Source: Oscillospiraceae bacterium
Lineage (GTDB): Bacteria > Bacillota_A > Clostridia > Oscillospirales > Oscillospiraceae
Assembly (NCBI GenBank): GCA_017939025.1
Contig: JAGBAI010000175.1
Location: 1-27,545 of the forward strand
Direction of reading: 5' to 3'
Length of the DNA: 27,545 bases
This document shows, in pieces, positions 14,612 through 22,492 of the stretch; position 1 is the stretch's first letter, and every line of letters begins with the position of its first letter. A model generated the notes under the pieces. It made no database searches. It was given only the letters and a program-made list of their open reading frames with translations, and had not been told where the DNA came from. Both the position numbers and the translations under genes were made by a program.

Positions 14612-15249
14612 GATTTATGTTCTCCTGTCACAGAAAAGACGACCCACTCGGCAATATTGGTGCAGTGGTCACCAATCCGTTCAAAGTATTTTGCGATCAT
14701 CAGCAGATCCAAGGCATACTCGCTGTATTCCGGATGAGATGCCATGATCCCAATAATACCGGATTTCACCTGATTAAAATAGCTGTCTACCACATCGTCA
14801 TGATCCATGACCTGTTTCGCCATGTCCAGATCTTTTTTGACATAAGCATCCACCGCTTCTGTCACCATAGCCTGGGCAGCTTTTGCCATTTCCCGGATTC
14901 TGGGATATTTTTCATCGGCACGGCGTTCCATTTTGGGGATCAGATCCACAATATCCTCGCACTGATCACCGATACGCTCCATGTCGGTGATCATCTTCAT
15001 GGCGGCACTGATCTGCCGCAGATCCCTTGCCACCGGCTGCTGACGAAGCAGCAGCTTCAGACAGATGGTTTCGATGGTGCGCTCGCTTTCATCGATCTGC
15101 GCACCAATGATATTGACCTGCTTCGCCAGATCCTCACTGTATTCCGTCAGGGACTGGGAGGCCAGATCGATGATCTCCTCGCAGGCAGCACCCATCTTGA
15201 TCAGTTCATGGTTCAGCTGGTTTAACTGTTCCTGAAAAAAGTCTCTCAT
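14602..15249 (-). CDS. phoU: Phosphate transport system regulatory protein PhoU
   Basis: A 215-aa all-helical protein made of two PhoU repeats. Each repeat has the conserved acidic metal-binding stretch: ITDMERIGDQCEDI and IAKYFERIGDHCTNIAEW. PhoU couples the Pst transporter to the sensor kinase and restrains phosphate uptake. The frame is open well upstream into pstB, but that is out of register with the family. GGAGG, 7 nt before ATG 15249, and the N-terminus MRDFFQEQL fix the start. It lies 13 bp after pstB and overlaps the regulator gene by 10 nt. Confidence 0.95.
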   Translation of the reverse strand: MRDFFQEQLNQLNHELIKMGAACEEIIDLASQSLTEYSEDLAKQVNIIGAQIDESERTIETICLKLLLRQQPVARDLRQISAAMKMITDMERIGDQCEDIVDLIPKMERRADEKYPRIREMAKAAQAMVTEAVDAYVKKDLDMAKQVMDHDDVVDSYFNQVKSGIIGIMASHPEYSEYALDLLMIAKYFERIGDHCTNIAEWVVFSVTGEHKSCQ

Positions 15250-15262
15250 ACATTTACCTCCA

Positions 15263-16015
<753 letters not shown>

Positions 16016-16026
16016 AGTTCGCTCCT

Positions 16027-16869
16027 TTACACAGCGTTCTTTTTCTGGAAATGTTTCGTTACGGCAGAAGCGGCAAGATTGATGCAGAATGCCAGCACCA
16101 TCAAAATGGCGGCAATGGCAAATGCCACACCAAATTCCCCCTGTTCCTTGGCGTAAACGTACAGGGCTACCGTCAGGGTTGCACCCGCGCTGTTCAGTCC
16201 TTCTACGAAGCCATTCAGACTATGGGCGAATCCGGCAGTGAACAGCAGCGCCGCGGACTCGCCTAAAATTCTGCCAACGGACAGAATACAGCCGGTAATC
16301 ACACCGTCAATACAGTTGGGCAGAACCACCGTGCGGATGACCCGCCATTTGCCCGCCCCCAAACCGAAGGCGCCTTCCCGGTAGGACTGAGGAACGGTTT
16401 TCAGACTTTCCTGGGTGTTACGCATGATGGTAGGCAGGTTCATGATCGCCAGGGTCAATGCGCCTGCCATCAGACAGGTACCGAAGTTATTGGAAAACAT
16501 CAGCATACCCACCAGACCATAAATAATGGAGGGGATGCCGGAAAGGGCTTCGGCAGCATACTCGATGATACCGACGACTTTCTGATTGGTGGCATACTCT
16601 GTCAGATACACCGCTGCGCCTACCCCAAGAGGCAGAACGACCAGCAGGGTCGCAATGACAATATACACCGTGTTCAGAATATCCGGCAGGATGCCGATGT
16701 TGCCGCTTAAGTAGCTGGGCTTGGTGCTTAAGAATTGCCAGCTTAAATTGGGAACACCTTTGACCAATACATAACCCACCACAAACAACGTCAGGCCTGC
16801 GGTAATGCCAACAGCCAGCCACATGAGAAAGCGCATAACCCAGACATATACATTTCTTTTCGTCGTCAT
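16027..16869 (-). CDS. pstA: Phosphate ABC transporter permease PstA
   Basis: A 280-aa membrane protein with six hydrophobic segments. [30 protein letters not shown] and the EAA loop [22 protein letters not shown] identify PstA, which forms the membrane channel with PstC. The start codon is one base beyond the TAA of a 37-codon upstream frame, whose end supplies the GGGAG ribosome binding site (9 nt). PstA and PstC are usually adjacent or overlapping; here the small frame separates them. Confidence 0.95.
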   Translation of the reverse strand: MTTKRNVYVWVMRFLMWLAVGITAGLTLFVVGYVLVKGVPNLSWQFLSTKPSYLSGNIGILPDILNTVYIVIATLLVVLPLGVGAAVYLTEYATNQKVVGIIEYAAEALSGIPSIIYGLVGMLMFSNNFGTCLMAGALTLAIMNLPTIMRNTQESLKTVPQSYREGAFGLGAGKWRVIRTVVLPNCIDGVITGCILSVGRILGESAALLFTAGFAHSLNGFVEGLNSAGATLTVALYVYAKEQGEFGVAFAIAAILMVLAFCINLAASAVTKHFQKKNAV

Positions 16870-16870
16870 A

Positions 16871-16984
16871 TTACATTACTCCCATTGCCAGGATCAGAAG
16901 CGCCAGACAGGTACCTGCCAGAATTACATAAGGCTTCCCCCGGAGGGGCCAGCGGAACAGATTGTCAGGATGAACAGTTCTCAT
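16871..16984 (-). CDS. 37-aa predicted single-pass membrane protein between pstC and pstA
   Basis: A short open frame: M-R-T-V-H-P-D-N-L-F-R-W then a basic-aromatic stretch (PLRGKPY) and a hydrophobic segment from about residue 20 to the end (VILAGTCLALLILAMGVM). Its ATG overlaps the pstC stop codon (ATGA), its TAA ends 1 nt before the pstA start, and AAGGAG lies 7 nt upstream. This fit is what a co-translated gene would show and is unlikely for random spacer. I know of no named family for it. A small subunit or regulator of the Pst permease is a guess; a mere coupling spacer is the alternative. Confidence 0.65.
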   Translation of the reverse strand: MRTVHPDNLFRWPLRGKPYVILAGTCLALLILAMGVM

Positions 16985-17850
16985 TTCTTTTCTCCTTTCA
17001 GGAAGAAGTTCAGCACGGCGTTGATGAGCATAATGAACAGGAACAGCACCAGCGCAATGGAGAACAGTGCCTGCCGCTGCAAACCGCTGGAGTAGGACAT
17101 TTCAGAAGCAACGGCAGTGGTCAGGAAGCGGACAGACTGGAAGAGGGAATCGGGCATATTGGCAGCATTACCCGCTACCATCATAACTGCCATGGCTTCG
17201 CCAATGGCGCGGCCTACACCCAGCACCACCGCGGCAGCGATACCGCTCTTTGCTGCGGGAACAGACACCCGGAACCAGGTTTCTTCGGGAGTTGCGCCCA
17301 GAGCCAGGGATGCGTCCTCGTACTCCCTGGGAACCGCCTCCAGAGCTGTGACAGACATTTTGATGATGGAGGGCAGGATCATAATCGCCAGTACGATGAT
17401 GGATGCCAGCAGGCTTGCGCCATCCGGGACGTCAAAGATCTTCCGAATGCCGGGTACCAGCACCATCATGCCCACCAGACCATAAACCACGGAGGGGATT
17501 CCCGCCAGCATGGATACTGCCTGGCCCATGATCTCCTTGACCTTCTTCGGAGCCATCTTTGCAAGATACACCGCTGTCAGGAAACCAATGGGAACACCCA
17601 GAACGATCGCGCCTGCTGTGCCGTAGATACTGGTGAGGATAAAGGGCAGAATCCCGTATTTCGGCTCGGCTGCGGTGGATGCCCAGATATCTCCAAAGAG
17701 AAAGTCCACCAAACCGATTTCCCGAATGGCGGGAATACCGGAAATCACCAGATAGACCGTGATCAGCAGGACACAGCCCACTGTAATCGGACCCAAGATC
17801 AAAAAAATTCCATGGATCACACTTTCCAGCAAATTACTTTTCTTTTTCAT
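16981..17850 (-). CDS. pstC: Phosphate ABC transporter permease PstC
   Basis: A 289-aa membrane protein with six hydrophobic segments. Hallmarks are VLGVPIGFLTAVYLAKMAP, AGIPSVVYGLVGMMVLVP and the EAA loop VPREYEDASLALGATPEETWF. It heads a minus-strand run pstC, small frame, pstA, pstB, phoU, regulator and kinase remnant. It is separated from pstS by a terminator and a promoter with a Pho-box-like site, so the membrane part has its own transcription start. Confidence 0.95.
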   Translation of the reverse strand: MKKKSNLLESVIHGIFLILGPITVGCVLLITVYLVISGIPAIREIGLVDFLFGDIWASTAAEPKYGILPFILTSIYGTAGAIVLGVPIGFLTAVYLAKMAPKKVKEIMGQAVSMLAGIPSVVYGLVGMMVLVPGIRKIFDVPDGASLLASIIVLAIMILPSIIKMSVTALEAVPREYEDASLALGATPEETWFRVSVPAAKSGIAAAVVLGVGRAIGEAMAVMMVAGNAANMPDSLFQSVRFLTTAVASEMSYSSGLQRQALFSIALVLFLFIMLINAVLNFFLKGEKK

Positions 17851-17902
17851 GGTATCGACCTTTCGAAAAGGTAATGTTAAGAATCGCAGTTCTTACATAA
17901 AT

Positions 17903-17950
17903 ATCATACAAACTCCATGTAAAAGCCGAAACCAAAGTAAAGTAAAATGT
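17903..17950 (-). promoter_or_regulatory. Pho-box-like promoter for the pstC operon
   Basis: On the minus strand ACATTTTAC, 17 nt, TTTTACAT, then 9 nt later TATGAT as -10 (17903-17908). The same parts with the same spacing stand before pstS. The TTTAC units recur at roughly helical spacing, like the TT(A/T)ACA direct repeats bound by Bacillus PhoP. No good -35 box is present, as expected for an activator-dependent promoter. Confidence 0.65.
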
Positions 17951-18005
17951 TCGTCAAAGAAATCGTTAGTTTGTATGATTCTGGTAAAACACTTACCTAT
18001 AACGC

Positions 18006-18034
18006 AAAAACAGCCCCCTCAATGGAGGGGACTG
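18006..18034 (-). terminator. Terminator between pstS and pstC
   Basis: Minus-strand stem CAGTCCCCTC / GAGGGGGCTG (18025-18034 with 18011-18020), 4-nt loop, then TTTTTG. It can hold most transcripts to pstS alone. Confidence 0.88.
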
Positions 18035-18046
18035 TCTTGAAAAAAC

Positions 18047-18910
18047 TTACTTGGAAGCAGGAACAACACCGGCGGCGGTGATCAGTTCGTGGGCATCCGT
18101 GCTCATCGCGTAGTTGAAGAAGGCCTGTGCGGCTGCACTCAGCTGGGCGTCGGTCTTGGTGACCAGAACGAAGGGACGCTGGATCACATAGCTGCCATCC
18201 AGGATGGTTTCGTTGCTGGGAGCCACACCTGCAATGGTCAGAGCCTTGACGGTATCCTTGACGGAAGCCACAGAGGCATAACCGATGGCACCGGGGTTCT
18301 GGGAAACGGCGGTGATCACATCGCCGGTGGAGGTCAGTTCCTGACGGTACTGGCACTTGTCCTCAATGTCCGCAATTTCCTCAAAGCCGCTGCGGGTACC
18401 GGAACCAGCCTCGCGACCGATCAGCACGATCTCAGCGTCATTACCACCCACTTCAGACCAGTTGGTGATCTCACCGGTGTAGATTTTTGCGATGGTAGCA
18501 ACATCCAGATCGGAAACAGGGTTTTCAGGATTAACGATGACAGCAATTCCGTCATAAGCAAGAACCGTTTCGGTCAGACCGGAAGCAGCTTCCTCAGCCT
18601 TCAGATTCCGGGATGCCAGACCGATGTCGCAGCGGCCTTCCTGCACAGCTTTGATGCCGGAGCCGGAGCCGGTGGGGTTGTAGGTAAAGGTAATGCCAGA
18701 ATTCATCTCCATGAACATTTCGCCCAGGCCGCCGATGACCTTCTCCATGGAGGTGGAACCGTCAGTAGATACAGTGCCGGAGAGCTTTGCAGCTTCTGTG
18801 ACTGCGGGAGTTGCTTCACCCTGTGCGGGTGCCTTGCTTTCGCTGCTGCCGCAAGCGGCCAGGCTCATAGCCAGAACTGCCACCAGCAGAATACTGATAA
18901 ACTTTTTCAT
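18047..18910 (-). CDS. pstS: Phosphate-binding lipoprotein PstS
   Basis: The 287-aa extracytoplasmic receptor of the phosphate importer. The signal peptide ends in LAAC with the lipidated Cys at residue 20, followed by a short Ser/Ala/Glu linker. Phosphate-binding landmarks are VSTDGSTSMEK, TYNPTGSGSGIKAVQEGRCDIG and IGREAGSGTRSGF, the PBP-like set typical of Gram-positive PstS. A GTG 24 codons upstream is in frame, but the lipoprotein signal and AAGGAG (10 nt before ATG 18910) fix the start; the GTG also lies in the promoter. Own Pho-box-like promoter and own terminator. Confidence 0.96.
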   Translation of the reverse strand: MKKFISILLVAVLAMSLAACGSSESKAPAQGEATPAVTEAAKLSGTVSTDGSTSMEKVIGGLGEMFMEMNSGITFTYNPTGSGSGIKAVQEGRCDIGLASRNLKAEEAASGLTETVLAYDGIAVIVNPENPVSDLDVATIAKIYTGEITNWSEVGGNDAEIVLIGREAGSGTRSGFEEIADIEDKCQYRQELTSTGDVITAVSQNPGAIGYASVASVKDTVKALTIAGVAPSNETILDGSYVIQRPFVLVTKTDAQLSAAAQAFFNYAMSTDAHELITAAGVVPASK

Positions 18911-18973
18911 AATGTAATGACTCCTTATTGTGAAACGTAATTTTGTTTTGGGATTTTGTATCCGTATGCTTTT

Positions 18974-19021
18974 ATGATACACACCGTATGTAAAATCTGA
19001 AAGTCAGATCAGGTAAAATGT
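18974..19021 (-). promoter_or_regulatory. Pho-box-like promoter for pstS
   Basis: Minus strand: ACATTTTAC, 17 nt, TTTTACAT (34 bp in all, 18988-19021), then 8-9 nt to TATCAT (18974-18979). The layout is identical to the pstC promoter although the 17-nt centres differ, which supports a bound dimer or tandem dimers of the neighbouring response regulator. Confidence 0.7.
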
Positions 19022-19085
19022 CTGTCAAGTTTTTTTGGCGCTGCCGTCCCGGAAGAAGGTCTGTTTGCCGAACATACCATGAATG

Positions 19086-19115
19086 AAAAATCCCCGATTC
19101 ACGAGGAATCGGGGA
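19086..19115 (-). terminator. Orphan terminator on the minus strand
   Basis: Stem TCCCCGATTC / GAATCGGGGA (19091-19100 with 19106-19115), with a T5 run (19086-19090) on the minus strand. No intact minus-strand gene precedes it; the nearest open sequence is the fragment at 19166-19321. Confidence 0.75.
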
Positions 19116-19165
19116 AAATCTTTCAATATTCAGGGAGTCTTCACATGGCGCGCACCCATTGTTAT

Positions 19166-19321
19166 TTAACCGATAAATGCCCGGACTGCGTTATAGACAC
19201 AGATGCCGACGATCAGCCCCCGCACAGGCCACGGTGTATGATCTGAACCACCGTATACCCGGTTGCATCCTTCAACCGCAGTTTGCCGTCATATTCGGTC
19301 TGCAAACAGCATAGGCTCCAT
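19166..19321 (-). pseudogene. Possible C-terminal gene fragment, unidentified
   Basis: Between the carboxypeptidase start and the orphan terminator, the minus strand reads TEYDGKLRLKDATGYTVVQI in one frame, then in another frame GLIVGICVYNAVRAFIG and a stop at 19166. The pieces look protein-like and end before a terminator, as the 3' end of a decayed gene would. No start codon, no full domain, and no family recognised. Confidence 0.25.
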
Positions 19322-19333
19322 GGAGGTGATTTT

Positions 19334-20266
19334 GTGTCCATGGTTCCTGTGGATGTACCAATGAGCGCCGGGCTTAGTGAGAAGGTCATACGGCAGCTGA
19401 CGGAACGGTACCCGGCCCTTACAGAGCGGGTTATCGCGTCCACGGCCTTTGGCCGTCCGGTGCAGGCCATGACCATCGGCAGGGGAGAGCGGCAGGTAAT
19501 CCTGGTGGCAGCCCAGCATGGAAACGAATGGATCACAGCTGCGGTACTGCTGCGCTTTGCGGAAGAGCTGGCCCAGGCGGCAGAAAATAGCGGAAAAATC
19601 TGGGGCGTGGAGGCAGAAACGATTTTGAAATATGCCACCGTCCACATGATCCCTATGGCGAATCCGGATGGTGTGGCACTGGTCACGGGAGAAGTGCCAG
19701 AGGGAAGCGGCGAATGGGAGCAGGCCCGGAACATCGCGGCACGGTTTCCTTCGATCCCCTTCCCGGAGGGATGGAAGGCCAATCTGCAGGGGGTGGATCT
19801 GAATTTGCAGTACCCTGCCGGCTGGCTCCAGGCCAGGGAGATCAAGTTTTCCCAGGGCTTTACCCGTCCGGCACCGAGAGATTTCGTGGGCCGTGCACCG
19901 CTGGATCAGCGGGAATCCCGGGCACTGGCAGAATACACCGGGGCTGTGGATCCGGCCCTGGTGCTGGCGCTGCATACCCAGGGGGAGGTCATTTACTGGC
20001 AGTTCCGGGATTATGAAGTGGCCGGTGCCCGGGCTTTGGCAGAGGAATTTGCCCGGGTCAGCGGCTATACCGCCGAGGAAACTCCCTACGAATCCAGCTT
20101 CGCCGGGTACAAGGACTGGTTTATCCAGAACTGGCGGCGTCCGGGATTCACCATCGAGTGTGGAAAGGGGGAGAACCCGCTGCCCTTGGGCCAGGCCGAT
20201 AAAATATACCGGGATGTTCTGGGAATTCTGGTGACAGCCGTCACAGGACTGCCGGAGGCGGGGTAA
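19334..20266 (+). CDS. M14-family zinc carboxypeptidase (gamma-D-glutamyl-diaminopimelate peptidase-like)
   Basis: A 310-aa metallopeptidase. Zinc ligands are H62 and E65 in QHGNEW and H214 in LALHTQGE; the catalytic Glu is E275 in FTIECGKGENP. MIPMANPDG at 105-113 and GVDLNLQYPAGW at 153-164 are family motifs; the second has Leu where pancreatic-type enzymes carry the substrate-binding Arg, as I recall for the peptidoglycan-peptide (DppE/ENP1-like) branch. No signal peptide, so it probably trims imported muropeptides in the cytoplasm. GTG 19334 is 7 nt after GGAGG; ATG 19340 is 13 nt away and less likely. Substrate is inferred. Confidence 0.88.
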   Translation: MSMVPVDVPMSAGLSEKVIRQLTERYPALTERVIASTAFGRPVQAMTIGRGERQVILVAAQHGNEWITAAVLLRFAEELAQAAENSGKIWGVEAETILKYATVHMIPMANPDGVALVTGEVPEGSGEWEQARNIAARFPSIPFPEGWKANLQGVDLNLQYPAGWLQAREIKFSQGFTRPAPRDFVGRAPLDQRESRALAEYTGAVDPALVLALHTQGEVIYWQFRDYEVAGARALAEEFARVSGYTAEETPYESSFAGYKDWFIQNWRRPGFTIECGKGENPLPLGQADKIYRDVLGILVTAVTGLPEAG

Positions 20267-20382
20267 ACATGCGGTTTGTCAGACACCGGCGTATATAATC
20301 AAAAAACCATCTGGTGCGGGAGCACCCATGGCTCCCGCAGCTCCGCGCTAAGAGCCGCCTTCGGCGGTTGCGCTATGGTGAC

Positions 20383-20509
20383 GAGGGAGCTGTCAGCGAA
20401 GCTGACTGAGGGAGAGAAAATGTTCCGATTATTCATAGATACACAAAACTTTTAGGCTCTCTCCCCCAGTCACGGCTTACGCCGTGCCAGCCCCCTCCCA
20501 GAGGGGGCC
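20383..20509. repeat. GAGGGAGCTGTCAGC-type intergenic palindrome
   Basis: The left arm 20383-20416 (GAGGGAGCTGTCAGCGAAGC onward) and the right arm 20457-20498 (CTCTCCCCCAGTCACGGC onward) are diverged inverted repeats about 40 bp apart. The right arm is capped by a GCCCCCTC/GAGGGGGC hairpin. It also shows internal hairpins with variable tips (AGCGAAGCT, CGGCTTACGCCG). Repeats of this style are common in gut Oscillospirales genomes. Nothing in 20267-20540 looks coding. Confidence 0.7.
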
Positions 20510-20540
20510 TTTACTGCGAACGGACTTTTTTGACACATTG

Positions 20541-20572
20541 AAAAAAGCACCTGCTTCAAGCAGGTGCTTTTT
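20541..20572 (-). terminator. Terminator of the tRNA-Gln-tRNA-Lys transcript
   Basis: Stem AAAAGCACCTGC / GCAGGTGCTTTT with a TTGAA loop on the minus strand and a T-run after it. It is symmetrical enough to work in both directions. It begins 3 nt past the tRNA-Lys end. Confidence 0.88.
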
Positions 20573-20574
20573 CA

Positions 20575-20647
20575 TGGCTCGCCAGGGGCTCGAACCCTGG
20601 ACCCACGCCTTAAAAGGGCGTTGCTCTACCAACTGAGCTAGCGAACC
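20575..20647 (-). tRNA. tRNA-Lys (anticodon TTT)
   Basis: A 73-nt cloverleaf on the minus strand. Acceptor GGTTCGC pairs with GCGAGCC (one G-T). The D arm is GCTC..GAGC, the anticodon stem ACGCC/GGCGT has loop CTTTTAA, and the T arm carries GGTTCGAGCC. The discriminator is A. CCA is not encoded, unlike the neighbouring tRNA-Gln. Confidence 0.96.
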
Positions 20648-20662
20648 GTATGCAGTTAAAAT

Positions 20663-20737
20663 TGGCTGGGATGGCAGGATTCGAACCTACGAATGCCAGA
20701 GTCAAAGTCTGGTGCCTTACCGCTTGGCGACATCCCA
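20663..20737 (-). tRNA. tRNA-Gln (anticodon TTG)
   Basis: A 75-nt cloverleaf on the minus strand including an encoded CCA end. Acceptor TGGGATG pairs with CATCCCA; the anticodon stem CCAGA/TCTGG has loop CTTTGAC; the T arm is GTAGG TTCGAAT CCTGC; the discriminator is G. It lies 15 nt before tRNA-Lys in one transcript. Confidence 0.96.
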
Positions 20738-20771
20738 ATGTGGAGTGGCGCCCGCTCAGGACACACTGGGT

Positions 20772-20800
20772 ATTATAGCATAGCTTTCCCTGTTTTGCAA
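20772..20800 (-). promoter_or_regulatory. Promoter of the tRNA-Gln-tRNA-Lys unit
   Basis: Minus strand: TTGCAA (20795-20800), a 17-bp spacer and TATAAT (20772-20777), about 35 bp before the first tRNA. Confidence 0.85.
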
Positions 20801-20872
20801 GCCTTAATTTTTCTTTTTTAAGTTTCGTGGAAAAATTATTTGGGTAAATTCCGGTTTGGCTTTGGCGGGCAG

Positions 20873-20901
20873 TTGCAATGCCGGCGGTTTCATGGTAAAA
20901 T
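20873..20901 (+). promoter_or_regulatory. Promoter of the small zinc-ribbon gene
   Basis: TTGCAA (20873-20878), a 17-bp spacer and TAAAAT (20896-20901), followed by CAGGAGG before the ATG. Confidence 0.65.
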
Positions 20902-20934
20902 AATTGTATCCTATTCATTTCAGGAGGTGCCGGT

Positions 20935-21135
20935 ATGCTTTTGGACGGCTGCCATGAAGGCAAGCATACCCCAAAGCTGACGGAGGTCAGATGCCCCATT
21001 TGCGGGCAGTGGGTGGAAGTATTTGTTAAAATGGGTGGTTCTGCCACCGAAACCGGACGGCTCATCGCCGACGAGACCTGTGACTGCGGATTTGTGCTCA
21101 AAGCCGGAACCTGCGAAAGCGATTACCGGCAATAA
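20935..21135 (+). CDS. Small zinc-ribbon-like protein, function unknown
   Basis: A 66-aa protein with six Cys. A CPICG knuckle (C20, C23) pairs with CDCG (C49, C51), giving a probable one-zinc ribbon; C6 and C60 are extra. There is no membrane segment and no enzyme motif. GGAGG lies 8 nt before ATG and a plausible promoter stands at 20873-20901, so it looks like a real stand-alone gene. I do not recognise a named family. A zinc ribbon of this size could bind nucleic acid or a protein partner. The gap to the CapA gene (21136-21266) has an 8-bp GGGCTGTT/AACAGCCC pair and no gene. Confidence 0.75.
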   Translation: MLLDGCHEGKHTPKLTEVRCPICGQWVEVFVKMGGSATETGRLIADETCDCGFVLKAGTCESDYRQ

Positions 21136-21266
21136 AGGATCAATTTGCGGGCTGTTATAAACAGCACATACGCAGGGGGGAAAAACAGCCCACCCAACTG
21201 CAGTTTACACAAATCATCAATCAATGGACCATTTGGTCCGGTATTAATATATTTAGGAGAAACGCT

Positions 21267-22433
21267 ATGAAAAAGACCAAAACATCCATCGTATTTACCG
21301 GAGATATCGGCTTTGACCGGTATATGGATAAAAAGTGGGAGGATGAGAACCTGCTGTCTCAGGAGGTGCTGGATTTCTTCCACAGCGCAGATCACACGGT
21401 TGCCAATGTGGAGGGTGCGCTGATTGATGCGGTGGATGATGGCTCCCGGGGCGTATTTTTCCACGCAATGGATCCCAAGGCCACGTCTGTGCTGAAGAAA
21501 ATGAACGCGGATATCTGGTCTATCGGCAATAACCATACCATGGATGCCGGAGCAGAGGGCATCGTCAGCACCCGGAAAATTGCCGCCGACATGGGCTGCC
21601 AGACCTTTGGCGCGGGTCTGAATGACACCGAAGCTTCTGAACCGGTATATCTGGACGAAGCCGGCGGCATTGGCATGTTCGGCGTGTCCTACATGGCAGA
21701 GTGCATCCCCGCAACGGCCACCGAGCCGGGCATCTTCCGCTGGGACGACTGGGATCTGATCAAGCGCCGTATTGACGAAATTAAGGCCCGGTGCCGCTGG
21801 TGCATCGTGGTGAGCCATGGCGGTGAGGAATTTACCAGCCTGCCCAGCCCCTACACCCGTGACCGTTACCTGAAATTCCTGGAGCTGGGTGCTGATGTGG
21901 TGGTCAGCCATCATCCCCATGTGCCGGAGAATTACGAGCTGTTCGAAAACGGCAAGGCTATTTTCTATTCCCTGGGCAACTTCATTTTCGACACCAATTA
22001 CCAGCGTGTTCACCTGTATACCGATCTGGGCGTGCTGCTGAAGCTGACCTTCACCGAGGAAAAAATGGAATTCGATGCCATGGGTGTGAGAATCGTCCGG
22101 GGCCCGGAGCGGATCGTAAAGGCAGAACTGCCCGATGTGTTCACCAACATTCCCGCGGAGGAATACGAACTGCTTGCCCCCCTGTCTGCCCATGCTTTCG
22201 TTGTGGAGGATGCCCGCAAGATGATCTACCTGGAGCCCGAGACCTATCGGGATGCCACGGTAGAGACCTGGCATTCCTATTTCTTCAGTGAGAATACCGA
22301 CGGTTTCTTTGCCGGTGCCCACATGGACTTTAACATCATCGTTCCCTTCTCCCGGAAGTGGGAGGAAGGGCTCTGGAAGCAGAGCAAGCTGGAAAAGGTG
22401 AAGCAGTATATTCTGCGCCAGCTGGAAGAATAA
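21267..22433 (+). CDS. CapA-family (poly-gamma-glutamate synthesis-like) metallophosphatase-fold protein
   Basis: A 388-aa protein with the CapA/PgsA set of metallophosphoesterase motifs: TGDIGFDR at 11-18, NVEGA at 47-51, GNNHTMDAG at 87-95, SHGGEE at 183-188, SHHPHVPE at 214-221 and YSLGNFIFD at 234-242. Anchored homologues act in capsule or polyglutamate handling, but this one has no signal peptide or membrane segment and stands apart from any capB/capC genes, so an intracellular hydrolase is as likely. After residue 245 the sequence leaves the shared family core. AGGAG lies 8 nt before ATG. Confidence 0.88.
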   Translation: MKKTKTSIVFTGDIGFDRYMDKKWEDENLLSQEVLDFFHSADHTVANVEGALIDAVDDGSRGVFFHAMDPKATSVLKKMNADIWSIGNNHTMDAGAEGIVSTRKIAADMGCQTFGAGLNDTEASEPVYLDEAGGIGMFGVSYMAECIPATATEPGIFRWDDWDLIKRRIDEIKARCRWCIVVSHGGEEFTSLPSPYTRDRYLKFLELGADVVVSHHPHVPENYELFENGKAIFYSLGNFIFDTNYQRVHLYTDLGVLLKLTFTEEKMEFDAMGVRIVRGPERIVKAELPDVFTNIPAEEYELLAPLSAHAFVVEDARKMIYLEPETYRDATVETWHSYFFSENTDGFFAGAHMDFNIIVPFSRKWEEGLWKQSKLEKVKQYILRQLEE

Positions 22434-22436
22434 CGA

Positions 22437-22469
22437 AAAGGCGGCTTCCCTTGAGAAGCCGCCTTTGTT
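22437..22469. terminator. Bidirectional terminator between convergent genes
   Basis: A 12-bp stem AAAGGCGGCTTC / GAAGCCGCCTTT (22437-22448 with 22455-22466). T-rich tails on both strands (TTTGTTAT; TTTTCGTTATT), as suits the convergent CapA-like and hydrolase genes. Confidence 0.85.
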
Positions 22470-22492
22470 ATATCGGAGAGTTAAAAATAGTA

